Source: Ilumatobacteraceae bacterium (lineage in GTDB: Bacteria; Actinomycetota; Acidimicrobiia; Acidimicrobiales; Ilumatobacteraceae). From it: a stretch of 64,000 nucleotides of DNA. The stretch spans positions 1-64,000 of the forward strand of contig JAOBWK010000021.1 in assembly GCA_025463305.1 (NCBI GenBank), in the 5' to 3' direction. Each line of letters begins with the position of its first letter. Position 1 is the first letter of the stretch. Shown here piece by piece: positions 49,138 through 57,252 of this stretch. The position numbers and the translations under genes were made by a program. Below the pieces are notes generated by a model. That model did no database searches, was not told where the DNA came from, and saw only the letters and a list, made by a program, of their open reading frames with translations.

Positions 49138-50032
49138 CGCCGCGGACGACCCGCTCGAGGAACTCGATCACTGCGTCGTTGAACCGGTCGTTGCGATCGC
49201 CGGCCACCATGTGCCCGGCACCGGCGACGTCGACGATCTCGGCATGGGGGATCAGCTCGAGCAGCTCGGCCGCGCCCTCGGCGCTGACCACATCGCTGCT
49301 GCCGCCGCGCACGAGCAGCGTCGGGATGCGCACCTTGCGGCTCGCCGCGTGGAGCCGCATCGGTGGTGAGAACCGGCCGGCTGTCGGCTCGCCGGAGTCC
49401 GAGGTCGCGTCGTCGGCGGCCGTCTCCGGTCCCATGCGTGAGAAGAACTTCGGGTCCCAGTGCCACACCCACTTGCCGTCGGCGCGCTGGCGCACGTTCT
49501 TGCGCAACCCGCTGACGTCCTTGGGCCGCTGGCGGTTCGGCACGTAGCTGGCGACGGCGTCAGCGACGTCCTCCAGCGAGTCGAACCCGTCGATGCCGAG
49601 GCGCATGAAGTCGCTGATGCGGGTGACGCCGGCCTTCTCCATCCGCGGCGTGACGTCGACCAGCACCAGCGCGGCCGGATCGTGGACGAGCCCTTCGCCG
49701 ACCGCGACCAGCGACGAGAGACCGCCGAGTGACGCGCCGACGAGGACCGGATGGCGGAACTCGTTCGACACGTCGGCCACCGCGTTCGCGAAGCGGTCGA
49801 TGTCGTAGTTGCCGTCGGGCACCCACGCGCTGTCGCCGTGGCCGGGCAGATCGAACGACGCGGCGTACCACGACGTCGCCGCGAGGGCGGACAGCGCGCC
49901 GCCCCAGGCGTGGCGGGTCTGACCGCCACCGTGGAACAGCAGCACGCACGGATCGGCCGGATCGCCCTGCACGTCGGCCACCATGTCCAGCCCGTCGTTC
50001 GTGGTCGTGCGGATCACCGTGCTCGAGCTCAT
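49130..50032 (-). CDS. alpha/beta hydrolase
   Basis: A 300-residue alpha/beta-fold hydrolase. The oxyanion region is LFHGGGQTRHAW, the nucleophile elbow is VGASLGG with the serine of GxSxG, and the C-terminal catalytic His is in GAGHMVAGDRND. ATG 50032 has AAAGGA 5 nt upstream and is preferred over a longer in-frame start. It may be an esterase, lactonase or C-C hydrolase. It precedes the FAD-linked oxidase with an 8-nt overlap, suggesting that both act on the same substrate class, for example a hydroxy-acid ester or lactone; this is inference. Confidence 0.9.
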   Translation of the reverse strand: MSSSTVIRTTTNDGLDMVADVQGDPADPCVLLFHGGGQTRHAWGGALSALAATSWYAASFDLPGHGDSAWVPDGNYDIDRFANAVADVSNEFRHPVLVGASLGGLSSLVAVGEGLVHDPAALVLVDVTPRMEKAGVTRISDFMRLGIDGFDSLEDVADAVASYVPNRQRPKDVSGLRKNVRQRADGKWVWHWDPKFFSRMGPETAADDATSDSGEPTAGRFSPPMRLHAASRKVRIPTLLVRGGSSDVVSAEGAAELLELIPHAEIVDVAGAGHMVAGDRNDRFNDAVIEFLERVVRGGA

Positions 50033-50099
50033 CGTCGTCCTTTCGGCGCCCGCGTGCAGGGGCGCGTCGACCACAGTAGGCAATGACGTGCGCTAGACA

Positions 50100-51044
50100 G
50101 TGGCCGTGACTCATCCCCGGCGGTTCAGGTTCGCGGTCGACATGCAGGCACCGAGCGAGGGGCTCTCCTGGGCCGATTCCGTTCGCGAGGTCGAGGCCCT
50201 CGGGTACTCGACGATGTTCGTGCCGGATCACTTCGACGAGGGCCTCGGCCCGATCACCGCGATGGCGACGGCCGCCGCTGTGACGACGACGTTGAACGTG
50301 GGTGCGTTGGTGTTCGACTGCGACTACCGGCATCCAGCGGTCCTCGCTCGCGAGCTCGCCACCATCGACCTGCTGTCCGGGGGCCGGCTCGAGGTCGGGC
50401 TCGGCGCCGGCTGGAAGAAGCTCGACTACGACCGTTCGGGCATCCCGATGGATGCGCCGAAGGTGCGCGTCGACCGGATGATCGAGCACGTCACCATCAT
50501 CAAGGGCTTGTTCTCCGGCGAGTCCGTCACGTTCGCCGGCGAGCACTACACGATCACCGATCTGGACGGCACGCCCAAGCCGTTCCGTCCCGGCGGGCCG
50601 AAGATCGTCCTCGCCGGTGGCGGCAAGCGGGTGCTGCGCTTCGCCGGCAAGGTCGCCGACATCGTCGGCGTCAACGCGTCCATCCACTCCGGCGAGATCG
50701 ACACCGCCGCCGCGCAAGACGCGCTCCCGGCCCGGATGGACGACAAGGTCGCGTGGGTGCGCGAGGGCGCCGGCGACCGGTTCGACGATCTCGAGATCAA
50801 CGCCTGGCTCTCCGTCGCCGAGGTCACCGAGGACAGCGCCGGGATGGGCGAGTTCCTCGGCACGGTCTTCGAGGCGCCGGCCGCCGACGTGCTCGGCTCT
50901 CCGCTGACCCTCATCGGCTCGCCGACCGAGATCGCCGAGCGCCTGCACGCCCGCCGCGAGCGTTGGGGCTACTCGTACACCGTGATTCCGGGCGACAAGG
51001 CCCGCGACTTCGCGCCGATCGTCGCGGCGCTCACCGGGACCTGA
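50100..51044 (+). CDS. LLM-class F420-dependent oxidoreductase
   Basis: A 314-residue luciferase-like oxidoreductase. RFRFAVDMQAPSEGLSWA, TMFVPDHFDEGLGPITAM, NVGALVFDCDYRHPAVLARE and LEVGLGAGWKKLDY are typical of the F420-using TIM-barrel group common in actinobacteria. GTG codons at 50100 and 50106 are both possible starts. It is divergent from the alpha/beta hydrolase with a 67-nt gap. A cofD gene later in the window shows that the cell can make F420, supporting that cofactor. The substrate is unknown. Confidence 0.9.
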   Translation: MAVTHPRRFRFAVDMQAPSEGLSWADSVREVEALGYSTMFVPDHFDEGLGPITAMATAAAVTTTLNVGALVFDCDYRHPAVLARELATIDLLSGGRLEVGLGAGWKKLDYDRSGIPMDAPKVRVDRMIEHVTIIKGLFSGESVTFAGEHYTITDLDGTPKPFRPGGPKIVLAGGGKRVLRFAGKVADIVGVNASIHSGEIDTAAAQDALPARMDDKVAWVREGAGDRFDDLEINAWLSVAEVTEDSAGMGEFLGTVFEAPAADVLGSPLTLIGSPTEIAERLHARRERWGYSYTVIPGDKARDFAPIVAALTGT

Positions 51045-51076
51045 CCCGGCTCAGACGCCTGTGATGTCACGCGACT

Positions 51077-51115
51077 GACCGCGTGATGTCGTCTGCGGGA
51101 CGACATCACGCGGTC
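51077..51115 (+). terminator. 17-bp hairpin between convergent genes
   Basis: GACCGCGTGATGTCGTC (51077-51093) and its exact reverse complement (51099-51115) enclose a 5-nt loop, beginning 33 nt after the LLM oxidoreductase stop. It should terminate that transcript. The right arm is repeated at 51159-51176, so the element looks like a duplicated small palindrome rather than a unique terminator. Confidence 0.75.
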
Positions 51116-51145
51116 GGTGAGTGGCGCGGTTTCGTCTGCCCGCCA

Positions 51146-51176
51146 GATGTCGTCCGCTGGACGACATCACGCGGTC
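51146..51176 (-). terminator. second hairpin sharing the 18-bp repeat, at the dioxygenase stop
   Basis: GATGTCGTCC (51146-51155) pairs with GGACGACATC (51159-51168) around a 3-nt loop. The 18 bases from 51159 to 51176 are identical to 51098-51115 and run into the dioxygenase stop codon at 51175-51177. It can serve the dioxygenase transcript as a terminator. Confidence 0.65.
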
Positions 51177-51951
51177 AGATCGTCCAGGACGTCATCGACA
51201 GCGAGCCGGCGAAGTAGCCGTCGGCGATGACCGTGCCGGTGGTGCCGGCCGCAGCGGCCAGTCCGGCGATGTAGAGGAACGGGATGAAGTGGTCCGGCGT
51301 CGGCGCGGCGCGACGGAAGTCGGGATGCGCGCCGAGCGACGCCGTCTCCTCCGGGCTCGATCCCATCAACCGCAACGCCTCCTCGTTGAACCGGTGCGCC
51401 CAGTCGAACCCGGACTCGGCCTGGCGGAAGTCGAGCATGCCGAGGTTGTGCACGACGTTGCCGCTGCCCACGATCATCACGCCGTCGTCGCGCAAGGGGG
51501 CCAGCGCGGCGCCGAGGGCGAGGTGGTACTCGAGCGGCTGCTCGGCGTTGATGGCCAGTTGCACGACCGGGACATCGGCCTTCGGGAACATGTGGCAGAG
51601 CACGCTCCACGTGCCATGGTCGAGGCCCCAGCTGTCGGTGTCGGCGCCGACCCACGTCGGCTGCACGATGTCGGCCACCTCGCCGGCCAGCTCGGGGAAC
51701 CCCGGCGCCGGGTACTCGACGTCGAACAGCTCCTGTGGGAACCCGTAGAAGTCGTGGATCGTGCGCGGCCTGGCCATCGCCGTCACCGCCGTGGCGTTGA
51801 TGTACCAGTGCGCCGAGATCACCAGGAGCGCCCGCGGCGTCGGCACCGATGCGCCCAGCGCCTGCCAGGCGCGGGTGTAGGTGTTGTCGTCGAGCGCGTT
51901 CATCGGCGTGCCGTGCCCGATGAACGCCGCTGGCATCGTGGACGTGCTCAT
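51175..51951 (-). CDS. LigB-type extradiol dioxygenase (4,5-DOPA dioxygenase, YgiD-like)
   Basis: A 258-residue member of the class III ring-cleaving dioxygenase family. Conserved metal-site and active-site histidines appear in FIGHGTPMNAL, LLVISAHWYI, WGLDHGTWSVL and TPDHFIPFLYI. The bacterial YgiD group cleaves catechol-like substrates such as L-DOPA using Zn or Fe. ATG 51951 is chosen because the conserved sequence begins a few residues later. It stands alone, divergent from a lipoprotein gene and convergent with the LLM oxidoreductase. Confidence 0.93.
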   Translation of the reverse strand: MSTSTMPAAFIGHGTPMNALDDNTYTRAWQALGASVPTPRALLVISAHWYINATAVTAMARPRTIHDFYGFPQELFDVEYPAPGFPELAGEVADIVQPTWVGADTDSWGLDHGTWSVLCHMFPKADVPVVQLAINAEQPLEYHLALGAALAPLRDDGVMIVGSGNVVHNLGMLDFRQAESGFDWAHRFNEEALRLMGSSPEETASLGAHPDFRRAAPTPDHFIPFLYIAGLAAAAGTTGTVIADGYFAGSLSMTSWTI

Positions 51952-52022
51952 CGGGCGATTGTACGGCCGGTGCGCGCACGGCGCCGTCGGCGTGTCTCGA
52001 CGGGAATCACCCGGGCGAACCG

Positions 52023-52052
52023 TTGACACCGGAAGTCGTGATCCGGAAAGAT
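52023..52052 (+). promoter_or_regulatory. candidate promoter of the secreted-protein pair
   Basis: A perfect -35 hexamer TTGACA (52023-52028) is followed after 18 nt by AAAGAT (52047-52052), a moderate -10. It lies in the 154-nt gap between the divergent dioxygenase and lipoprotein genes and points toward the lipoprotein. CCGGAA is repeated at 52029 and 52043, within the spacer, and might bind a regulator. Confidence 0.5.
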
Positions 52053-52105
52053 GCGGCCGGCGGTTTTGATTTCCAGTTCTCGACCCACGGAGCACTCATC
52101 GGGAC

Positions 52106-52822
52106 GTGAGCGATTCGGGAAGGTGGCGTGTGCGCGTACCCATCATGACGACGTGTGCCATGGCGGCACTGGCCCTCGCCGCATGTTCCAGCGGATCCGG
52201 CGATCGCGGACTCGACCTCGGCACCACGCCGGTCACGACGACCTCGACCACTGCCGCACCGACCACGACTGCGGCACCGACGACGACCGCAGCACCGACG
52301 ACGATCGCCCCGACGACGACCACCACGGCGTTGCCGACCACCACCGAACCACCGACGACCACGCTGCCCGTCGCGACCGAGCCTCCGTCCAAAGAGGACG
52401 AGGTTCGAGCGGACTACATGGCGGCTTTCGCGGCGCGATCGCATTGTACCTACGACCCGTTTACCTGCGATTACGCATCGATCGCGATTCCTGGCTCACC
52501 GATGGATCTCAAGACGCGCGACGTGGTTGAGCAACGAACGGCGCTGAACCTACGGGCAGTCGAAGGCCACGGCGGTGATGATCTGAAGATCGAAAGTGTG
52601 GGCTTCGAAGGTGACTCCGCCTATGTGACGATTTGCGTCTATGACACCACCGTGATCTACGACATCGCGGATCCAGCCAATCCGGATGATGACATCGTGT
52701 ACAACGACGACCTCTCGTCCTACCGAGTTCGATGGGAGATGCGCAACGACGGCAGCAGATGGTTGCTCTTTACAGGCGACACGCTGCGGCAAGTGGTCGG
52801 AGAGAACATATGCGCTTCCTAG
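52106..52822 (+). CDS. lipoprotein with Thr-rich linker, low-GC C-terminal domain
   Basis: A 238-residue predicted lipoprotein. After a hydrophobic signal the lipobox LAAC gives the lipidated Cys. A linker of repeated TTTAAP/APTTT units (about residues 40-90) leads to a folded domain of about 140 residues containing paired cysteines (HCTYDPFTCDY). The fold resembles nothing I recognise. GTG 52106 is the longest start; ATG 52145 would also keep the signal peptide. Bases from about 52400 to 52810 are only about 52-58% GC against about 70% around them, suggesting recent acquisition. Its end overlaps the next gene by 13 nt. Confidence 0.7.
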   Translation: MSDSGRWRVRVPIMTTCAMAALALAACSSGSGDRGLDLGTTPVTTTSTTAAPTTTAAPTTTAAPTTIAPTTTTTALPTTTEPPTTTLPVATEPPSKEDEVRADYMAAFAARSHCTYDPFTCDYASIAIPGSPMDLKTRDVVEQRTALNLRAVEGHGGDDLKIESVGFEGDSAYVTICVYDTTVIYDIADPANPDDDIVYNDDLSSYRVRWEMRNDGSRWLLFTGDTLRQVVGENICAS

Positions 52823-53625
52823 CGGTGGTCTTGTTTGCCGGTTGTTCGCTCGCGGCGTCGACAACGGCGGAGGCTTCAGACAATGACGGTACGGGGGTTA
52901 CCGGTGGCGTCCAGAACAGCGCCATCTACGCGGGGGTGCAGTACGGGACGCCGCCGTCGGGGAAGGGGAAGCACGACAGCAACGGGTGCGTCTGGGTGCC
53001 GGCGGCGGAGGCGTCGACGTTCGACTCGGCGATCGTCGATCACCGGGTGGTGAACGGGGTGACCCAGAACCTGTTCCTGCGTAGCTGCCCGCACGCCATC
53101 ACCGGCGTGTGGGTGTCGCAGGTGTCGCCAGCGAACCTCGGGACGATCACGGCGCAGATGGTGCAGCAGTGGTTGCCGGCACCGACGATCCGGTCGGCGC
53201 CGAAGACGTCGGAGGGCGTCGTCAACGTCGGCATGTGGCTGTGGACCGACTCGGCCCAGTTCGCCCCGGTGTCGGTGACGGCGTGGGTGCCGACGCCGAC
53301 CGGCATCGCCTCGGCCACCACGACGGCCACACCGTTGCGGCTCGCGTACTCACCGGGTGAACCGGGCGGACAGCTGCTCGTGTGCCACGGCGCCGGCGAG
53401 GTCTGGCAGACCGGCACCGACGACGACGCCGAGTCGTCGTGCACCTACGCGTACCGCCATTCGTCGGAGGTCAGCCAGTCCGGCACGTTCGGGGCGACGA
53501 TGACGATCGTGTGGGGCATCAGCTGGAGGTCGAACGGCGGTGCCAGCAAGCATCTGCCGGACTTCGAGACGTCGAGCCACGCCGACGTGACGATCCGCGA
53601 GATCCAGGCGGTGCTCGTCGGCTGA
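52810..53625 (+). CDS. secreted protein of unknown function
   Basis: A 271-residue protein with an N-terminal signal sequence (MRFLAVVLFAGCSLAAS, probable cleavage after AEA). I recognise no family. The mature part contains NGCVWVPAAEASTF, a Trp-rich segment VNVGMWLWTDSAQFAP, four cysteines that may pair, and an aromatic IVWGISWRSNG near the end. ATG 52810 has GGAGAG 5 nt upstream and overlaps the preceding lipoprotein gene, so the two are probably made together. Unlike that gene, this one has the normal high GC of the region. Confidence 0.75.
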   Translation: MRFLAVVLFAGCSLAASTTAEASDNDGTGVTGGVQNSAIYAGVQYGTPPSGKGKHDSNGCVWVPAAEASTFDSAIVDHRVVNGVTQNLFLRSCPHAITGVWVSQVSPANLGTITAQMVQQWLPAPTIRSAPKTSEGVVNVGMWLWTDSAQFAPVSVTAWVPTPTGIASATTTATPLRLAYSPGEPGGQLLVCHGAGEVWQTGTDDDAESSCTYAYRHSSEVSQSGTFGATMTIVWGISWRSNGGASKHLPDFETSSHADVTIREIQAVLVG

Positions 53626-53682
53626 TCCGACGGCCGTCGTCCGAGGATCGGGCGATTGTGCTGGTTGGCGGCGGCACCGGGC

Positions 53683-54759
53683 ATGATGGTGCCCGTGCGG
53701 GTGGCCTACACATTGGAGCAGTGTTGGCATCGGGTGCCCGGTGGGACGGGCGTCGCGGCGTTGCGCACCGCCGAGGCGATGGACGGCATCGACGACGTCG
53801 AGCTGATCGGGGTGGCCGGCCGCCACACCAAACCGCCGCACGAGGAGTGGATGCCCACGATCCCGTGGAAGCAGCTGCCGATCGCCGCGCCGTGGCTGTA
53901 CGAGTCGTGGCTGCACCTCAACTGGCCCCGCCCCGAGTCCGTCACCGGACCGGTCGACATCGTGCACGCCACTACGCTCATCCCGTGCCCCACGCGCAAG
54001 CCGCTGGTGGTCACGTTGCACGATCTGGCCTTCCTGCACACCCCGGCCAACTTCACCCGCCACGGCAACCGGGTGTTCAACCGCAGCCTCGAGCTGACGA
54101 AGCGCTGGGCCGATCTCGTCCTGTGCTGCTCGTTGGCAACGATGGACGATTGCGTCGTCGCCGGCATCGACAGCGACAGGCTGCGTCACGTGCCGCTCGG
54201 CGTCGAGTTCGAGCACGCCGAGGCCGCCGATGTCGTGCGGGTGCGCGTCGCCTACCAACTGCCGGAGCGGTACCTGCTGTTCGTCGGCACGGTCGAGCCG
54301 CGCAAGAACCTGCGCCGTCTCGCCAAGGCGGTCTCGCTGCTCGAGGAGCCGCTGCCACTCATCGTCGCCGGCGCCGACGGTTGGGGCGACGCCGGGCAGG
54401 GCTTCGACAGCAACGTCCGCTTCCTCGGCTTCGTGCCGAAGACGGATCTGTGGGCGCTCTACGCCGGCGCGCACGTGTTCTGCTACCCGAGCGTGCACGA
54501 GGGGTTCGGCCTGCCCGTGCTCGAGGCGATGGCGCAGGGCACGCCGGTGGTCACGAGTGGCGACACCGCGACACAGGAGGCTGCCGACGGCGCGGCCATC
54601 CTCGTCGACCCGAACGACATCGCCGACATCGCGCGCGGCATCACCGAGGCGGCGATGCGGCGCGCTGAGCTGAGCACGAAGGGCCGCCACCGCGTCGCCC
54701 AGGCGACATGGCACAACACCGCTGAGCTGACGGCTGCGGCGTACGGCGAGCTCGTCTAG
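53683..54759 (+). CDS. GT4-family glycosyltransferase
   Basis: A 358-residue retaining glycosyltransferase of GT-B fold. The C-terminal donor site has LLFVGTVEPRKNLRRLAKA and the E-x7-E-type motif HEGFGLPVLEAMAQGTPVV. The N-terminal half includes VTLHDLAFLHTPANF. Starts at ATG 53683, 53686 or GTG 53695 are all possible. It opens the rightward glycan operon; the next glycosyltransferase begins 7 nt after its stop. The sugar donor and acceptor cannot be deduced. Confidence 0.9.
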   Translation: MMVPVRVAYTLEQCWHRVPGGTGVAALRTAEAMDGIDDVELIGVAGRHTKPPHEEWMPTIPWKQLPIAAPWLYESWLHLNWPRPESVTGPVDIVHATTLIPCPTRKPLVVTLHDLAFLHTPANFTRHGNRVFNRSLELTKRWADLVLCCSLATMDDCVVAGIDSDRLRHVPLGVEFEHAEAADVVRVRVAYQLPERYLLFVGTVEPRKNLRRLAKAVSLLEEPLPLIVAGADGWGDAGQGFDSNVRFLGFVPKTDLWALYAGAHVFCYPSVHEGFGLPVLEAMAQGTPVVTSGDTATQEAADGAAILVDPNDIADIARGITEAAMRRAELSTKGRHRVAQATWHNTAELTAAAYGELV

Positions 54760-54766
54760 GCCGGCC

Positions 54767-55927
54767 GTGCCCAGGTCGAGGAGGACCCACTCTGGAACGG
54801 CCGCCGTGTCGGTCAACCTCCTGTTCTGCGTGCCCGGCAAGGTCGGCGGCAGCGAGGAGTACCTCGTCCGGCAGATGCTCGGGCTGGCCGAGATCGAGGA
54901 CCGCCCCGGGCCCCGTCCGAGCCTCGTCGTCGTGCCCACCGTCTACGCGCCACAGGGCTTCGCCACTGCGCATCCCGACGTGGCCGAGGCGATGCACGTC
55001 GTCGAGGCGCCGATCACGGGGGAGAGCCGCGGCCGGCGCGTCGCGTACGAGAACACCTGGCTGTTCGAGCAGACCGCCGGCAGCAGCCTGGTCCACCACG
55101 GCGGGGGCACCGTTCCGCTGCGGATGCACCAGCCGTCGGTGCTGACGATCCACGATCTGCAGTACCTCACCTACCCGCAGTACATGCAGCCGCTCAAGCG
55201 GCTCTACATCCGCAGCAGCATGCCCCGCTCGGCCCGGCGGGCGACCGTCATCACGGTGCCGACCGAGTTCGTGCGCGGCACGGTCATCGATGCGTACGAC
55301 ATCGATCCTGACGATGTCGTCGTCGTGCCGCACGGGATGGAGCCGACGCTCGGCCTCGATGCCACCGACGAGGCGACGCTGCGCTCCCGATACGCGCTCG
55401 GCGACGGACCGGTGATCGTGCTCCCCGCCATCACCCATCCGCACAAGGGGCACCTGTTCGCGCTACAGATGCTGGCGAGGCGCTGGACCGACCCGTCGCT
55501 GCGGCTCGTGCTGATCGGCGGGCAGGGTCTGGCCGATGCCGACGTCGAGCGGGCGATCGCCGACCTCGGCGTGAGCGACCGGGTCGTGCGCCCGGGCCGG
55601 GTGAGCCGCGCCGATCGAGACGGGCTGCTGCAGATGGCGACGGCGATGGTGTTCCCCAGCGAGTACGAGGGCTTCGGCGCGCCGGTGATCGAGGCGATGA
55701 CGCTCGGCGCGCCGGTGATCTGCAGCGACCGCACCTGCCTGCCCGAGGTCGCGGGCGACGCAGCGATCGTGCGCGCGCTCGACGTCGATGCCTGGGGAGG
55801 CGCCCTCGACGAAGCCGTCACCCGTCGCGCCGAGCTGGTCGCCGCAGGGCACGCTCGGGCGGCGATGTTCACCGCGGCACGCTCCGCCGAGGCGTTGCTC
55901 GGCGCCTACGCTCTCGCCCTGCGATGA
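54767..55927 (+). CDS. GT4-family glycosyltransferase
   Basis: A 386-residue GT-B glycosyltransferase, similar in layout to the preceding gene: GKVGGSEEYLVRQMLG near the start, VLTIHDLQYLTYPQYMQP in the acceptor half, LPAITHPHKGHLFALQML at the donor site and SEYEGFGAPVIEAMTLGAPV as the donor-binding motif. The start is GTG 54767, 7 nt after the previous gene, and the stop overlaps the next gene by ATGA. It probably adds the next sugar of the same surface glycan. Confidence 0.9.
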   Translation: MPRSRRTHSGTAAVSVNLLFCVPGKVGGSEEYLVRQMLGLAEIEDRPGPRPSLVVVPTVYAPQGFATAHPDVAEAMHVVEAPITGESRGRRVAYENTWLFEQTAGSSLVHHGGGTVPLRMHQPSVLTIHDLQYLTYPQYMQPLKRLYIRSSMPRSARRATVITVPTEFVRGTVIDAYDIDPDDVVVVPHGMEPTLGLDATDEATLRSRYALGDGPVIVLPAITHPHKGHLFALQMLARRWTDPSLRLVLIGGQGLADADVERAIADLGVSDRVVRPGRVSRADRDGLLQMATAMVFPSEYEGFGAPVIEAMTLGAPVICSDRTCLPEVAGDAAIVRALDVDAWGGALDEAVTRRAELVAAGHARAAMFTAARSAEALLGAYALALR

Positions 55928-57213
55928 CCCGACGCCGCCGATCCCTCGAAGCTCACCGCGGCGGCCCGCTGCGCCTCGCAGTGCTGTGCCCGCACTTCGA
56001 GCCCGACACCGCGCCGACCGGATCGGTGATGACCCGCATCGTCCACGAGCTCGTCGCTCAGGGCCACGAGGTGCACGTCGTCACCGCCCTGCCGTGGTAC
56101 CGGCACCACGCGATCGAGGACGGCTGGACGGGGAGGTGGATTCGTCGCGAACGGACCACGTGGGGTTCGATCACCCGCGTCCATCCCTTCCCCGGCGACG
56201 ACAAGACCAACCTGGCCCGCCGGGCGCTGGGTTTCCTGGGCTTCAGCGCGCTCGCCGGGCTGAGCGGTCTGCGCGGCGGCCGGGTCGACGGTGTGCTGGC
56301 GATGTCGCCCCCGCTGACGAACGGCGTCATCGGCTGGGTCATGTCCATCGTTCGCCGCGGGGTGTTCGTCTTCAACATCCAGGACGTGTTCCCGGATGCG
56401 GCGATCGAGACCGGCGCGCTGGACCGATCGAGCACGTTCGGCCGCATCGTCATCCCGGTCGCGTCGTGGCTCGAGCGGTTCAGCTACCGGCGCTCGGACG
56501 CGGTCACCGTGCTCAGCGGCGACCTGCGTGACAACGTCGTGGCCAAGTTGCCGGCAGCGCTGGCCGACCGGGTGCGCGTCATCCCGAACTTCGTGCTGAC
56601 CGAGGAGATCCGTCCGCTCGATCGGATGACCGCGTACCGCACCGAGCTCGGCATCGGCGACGAGCCGGTGGTGCTGTACGCGGGCAACGTCGGGTTCTCG
56701 CAGTCGCTCGAGCTCGTGGTCGCGGCCGCTCGTGAGCTGCCCGACGTGATCTTCCTGATCAACGGAGAGGGCTCGGCCAAGGCGGGCCTCGTCGAGCAGG
56801 TCGCCGGCCTCGCCAACGTGCGGGTCGGCGACTACCAGCCGCTCGACCGGCTCGCCGAGGTGCTCGCGTCGGGCGACATCCACATCGTGCCGCTGCGGGC
56901 TGGGCTGGGCCGGGTGAGCGTGCCGTCGAAGACGTACTCGATCCTCGCCGCGGGCCGGCCGATCGTCGCGGCGATCGATCCCGGCACCGAGGTGCCGCGC
57001 ATCATCGCCGAGTCCGGTGCGGGCGTCGCGGTGCCGCCCGACGATGCGGCGGCGTTCGTTGCCGCACTGCGCGACATGCTCGCGGACCCCGCCCGAGCTG
57101 CGGCGATGGGTGCAGCAGGTCGCACCTGGGTCGAGGCCGCGGCGTCGCCGGCGGCCGTCGCGGAGGCCTACGCAGCGTTGTTCCGGGAACTGCTCGGGGG
57201 CCGCCGGGCCTGA
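55924..57213 (+). CDS. GT4-family glycosyltransferase (WcaI/WbuB-like)
   Basis: A 429-residue glycosyltransferase with the long N-terminal domain of the WcaI/WbuB group: LAVLCPHFEPDTAPTGSVM, then FVFNIQDVFPDAA, which is diagnostic for that group. The donor half has VLYAGNVGFSQSLELVVAAA and a VPSKTYSILAAGRPIVA motif. It overlaps the previous gene by 4 nt. Members transfer sugars such as fucosamine or N-acetylhexosamines to lipid-linked glycans; the specific sugar is unknown here. Confidence 0.9.
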   Translation: MTRRRRSLEAHRGGPLRLAVLCPHFEPDTAPTGSVMTRIVHELVAQGHEVHVVTALPWYRHHAIEDGWTGRWIRRERTTWGSITRVHPFPGDDKTNLARRALGFLGFSALAGLSGLRGGRVDGVLAMSPPLTNGVIGWVMSIVRRGVFVFNIQDVFPDAAIETGALDRSSTFGRIVIPVASWLERFSYRRSDAVTVLSGDLRDNVVAKLPAALADRVRVIPNFVLTEEIRPLDRMTAYRTELGIGDEPVVLYAGNVGFSQSLELVVAAARELPDVIFLINGEGSAKAGLVEQVAGLANVRVGDYQPLDRLAEVLASGDIHIVPLRAGLGRVSVPSKTYSILAAGRPIVAAIDPGTEVPRIIAESGAGVAVPPDDAAAFVAALRDMLADPARAAAMGAAGRTWVEAAASPAAVAEAYAALFRELLGGRRA

Positions 57214-57252
57214 GGCGGAACGAGGAGCTCTGGCCTGTAACCTCGCATACTC

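Noticed and set aside
52250..52370. Regular ACGAC-rich repeats as a CRISPR-like or tandem-repeat array
   Set aside because: They are in-frame codons for a Thr/Ala/Pro-rich linker in a lipoprotein, with no spacers and no cas genes.
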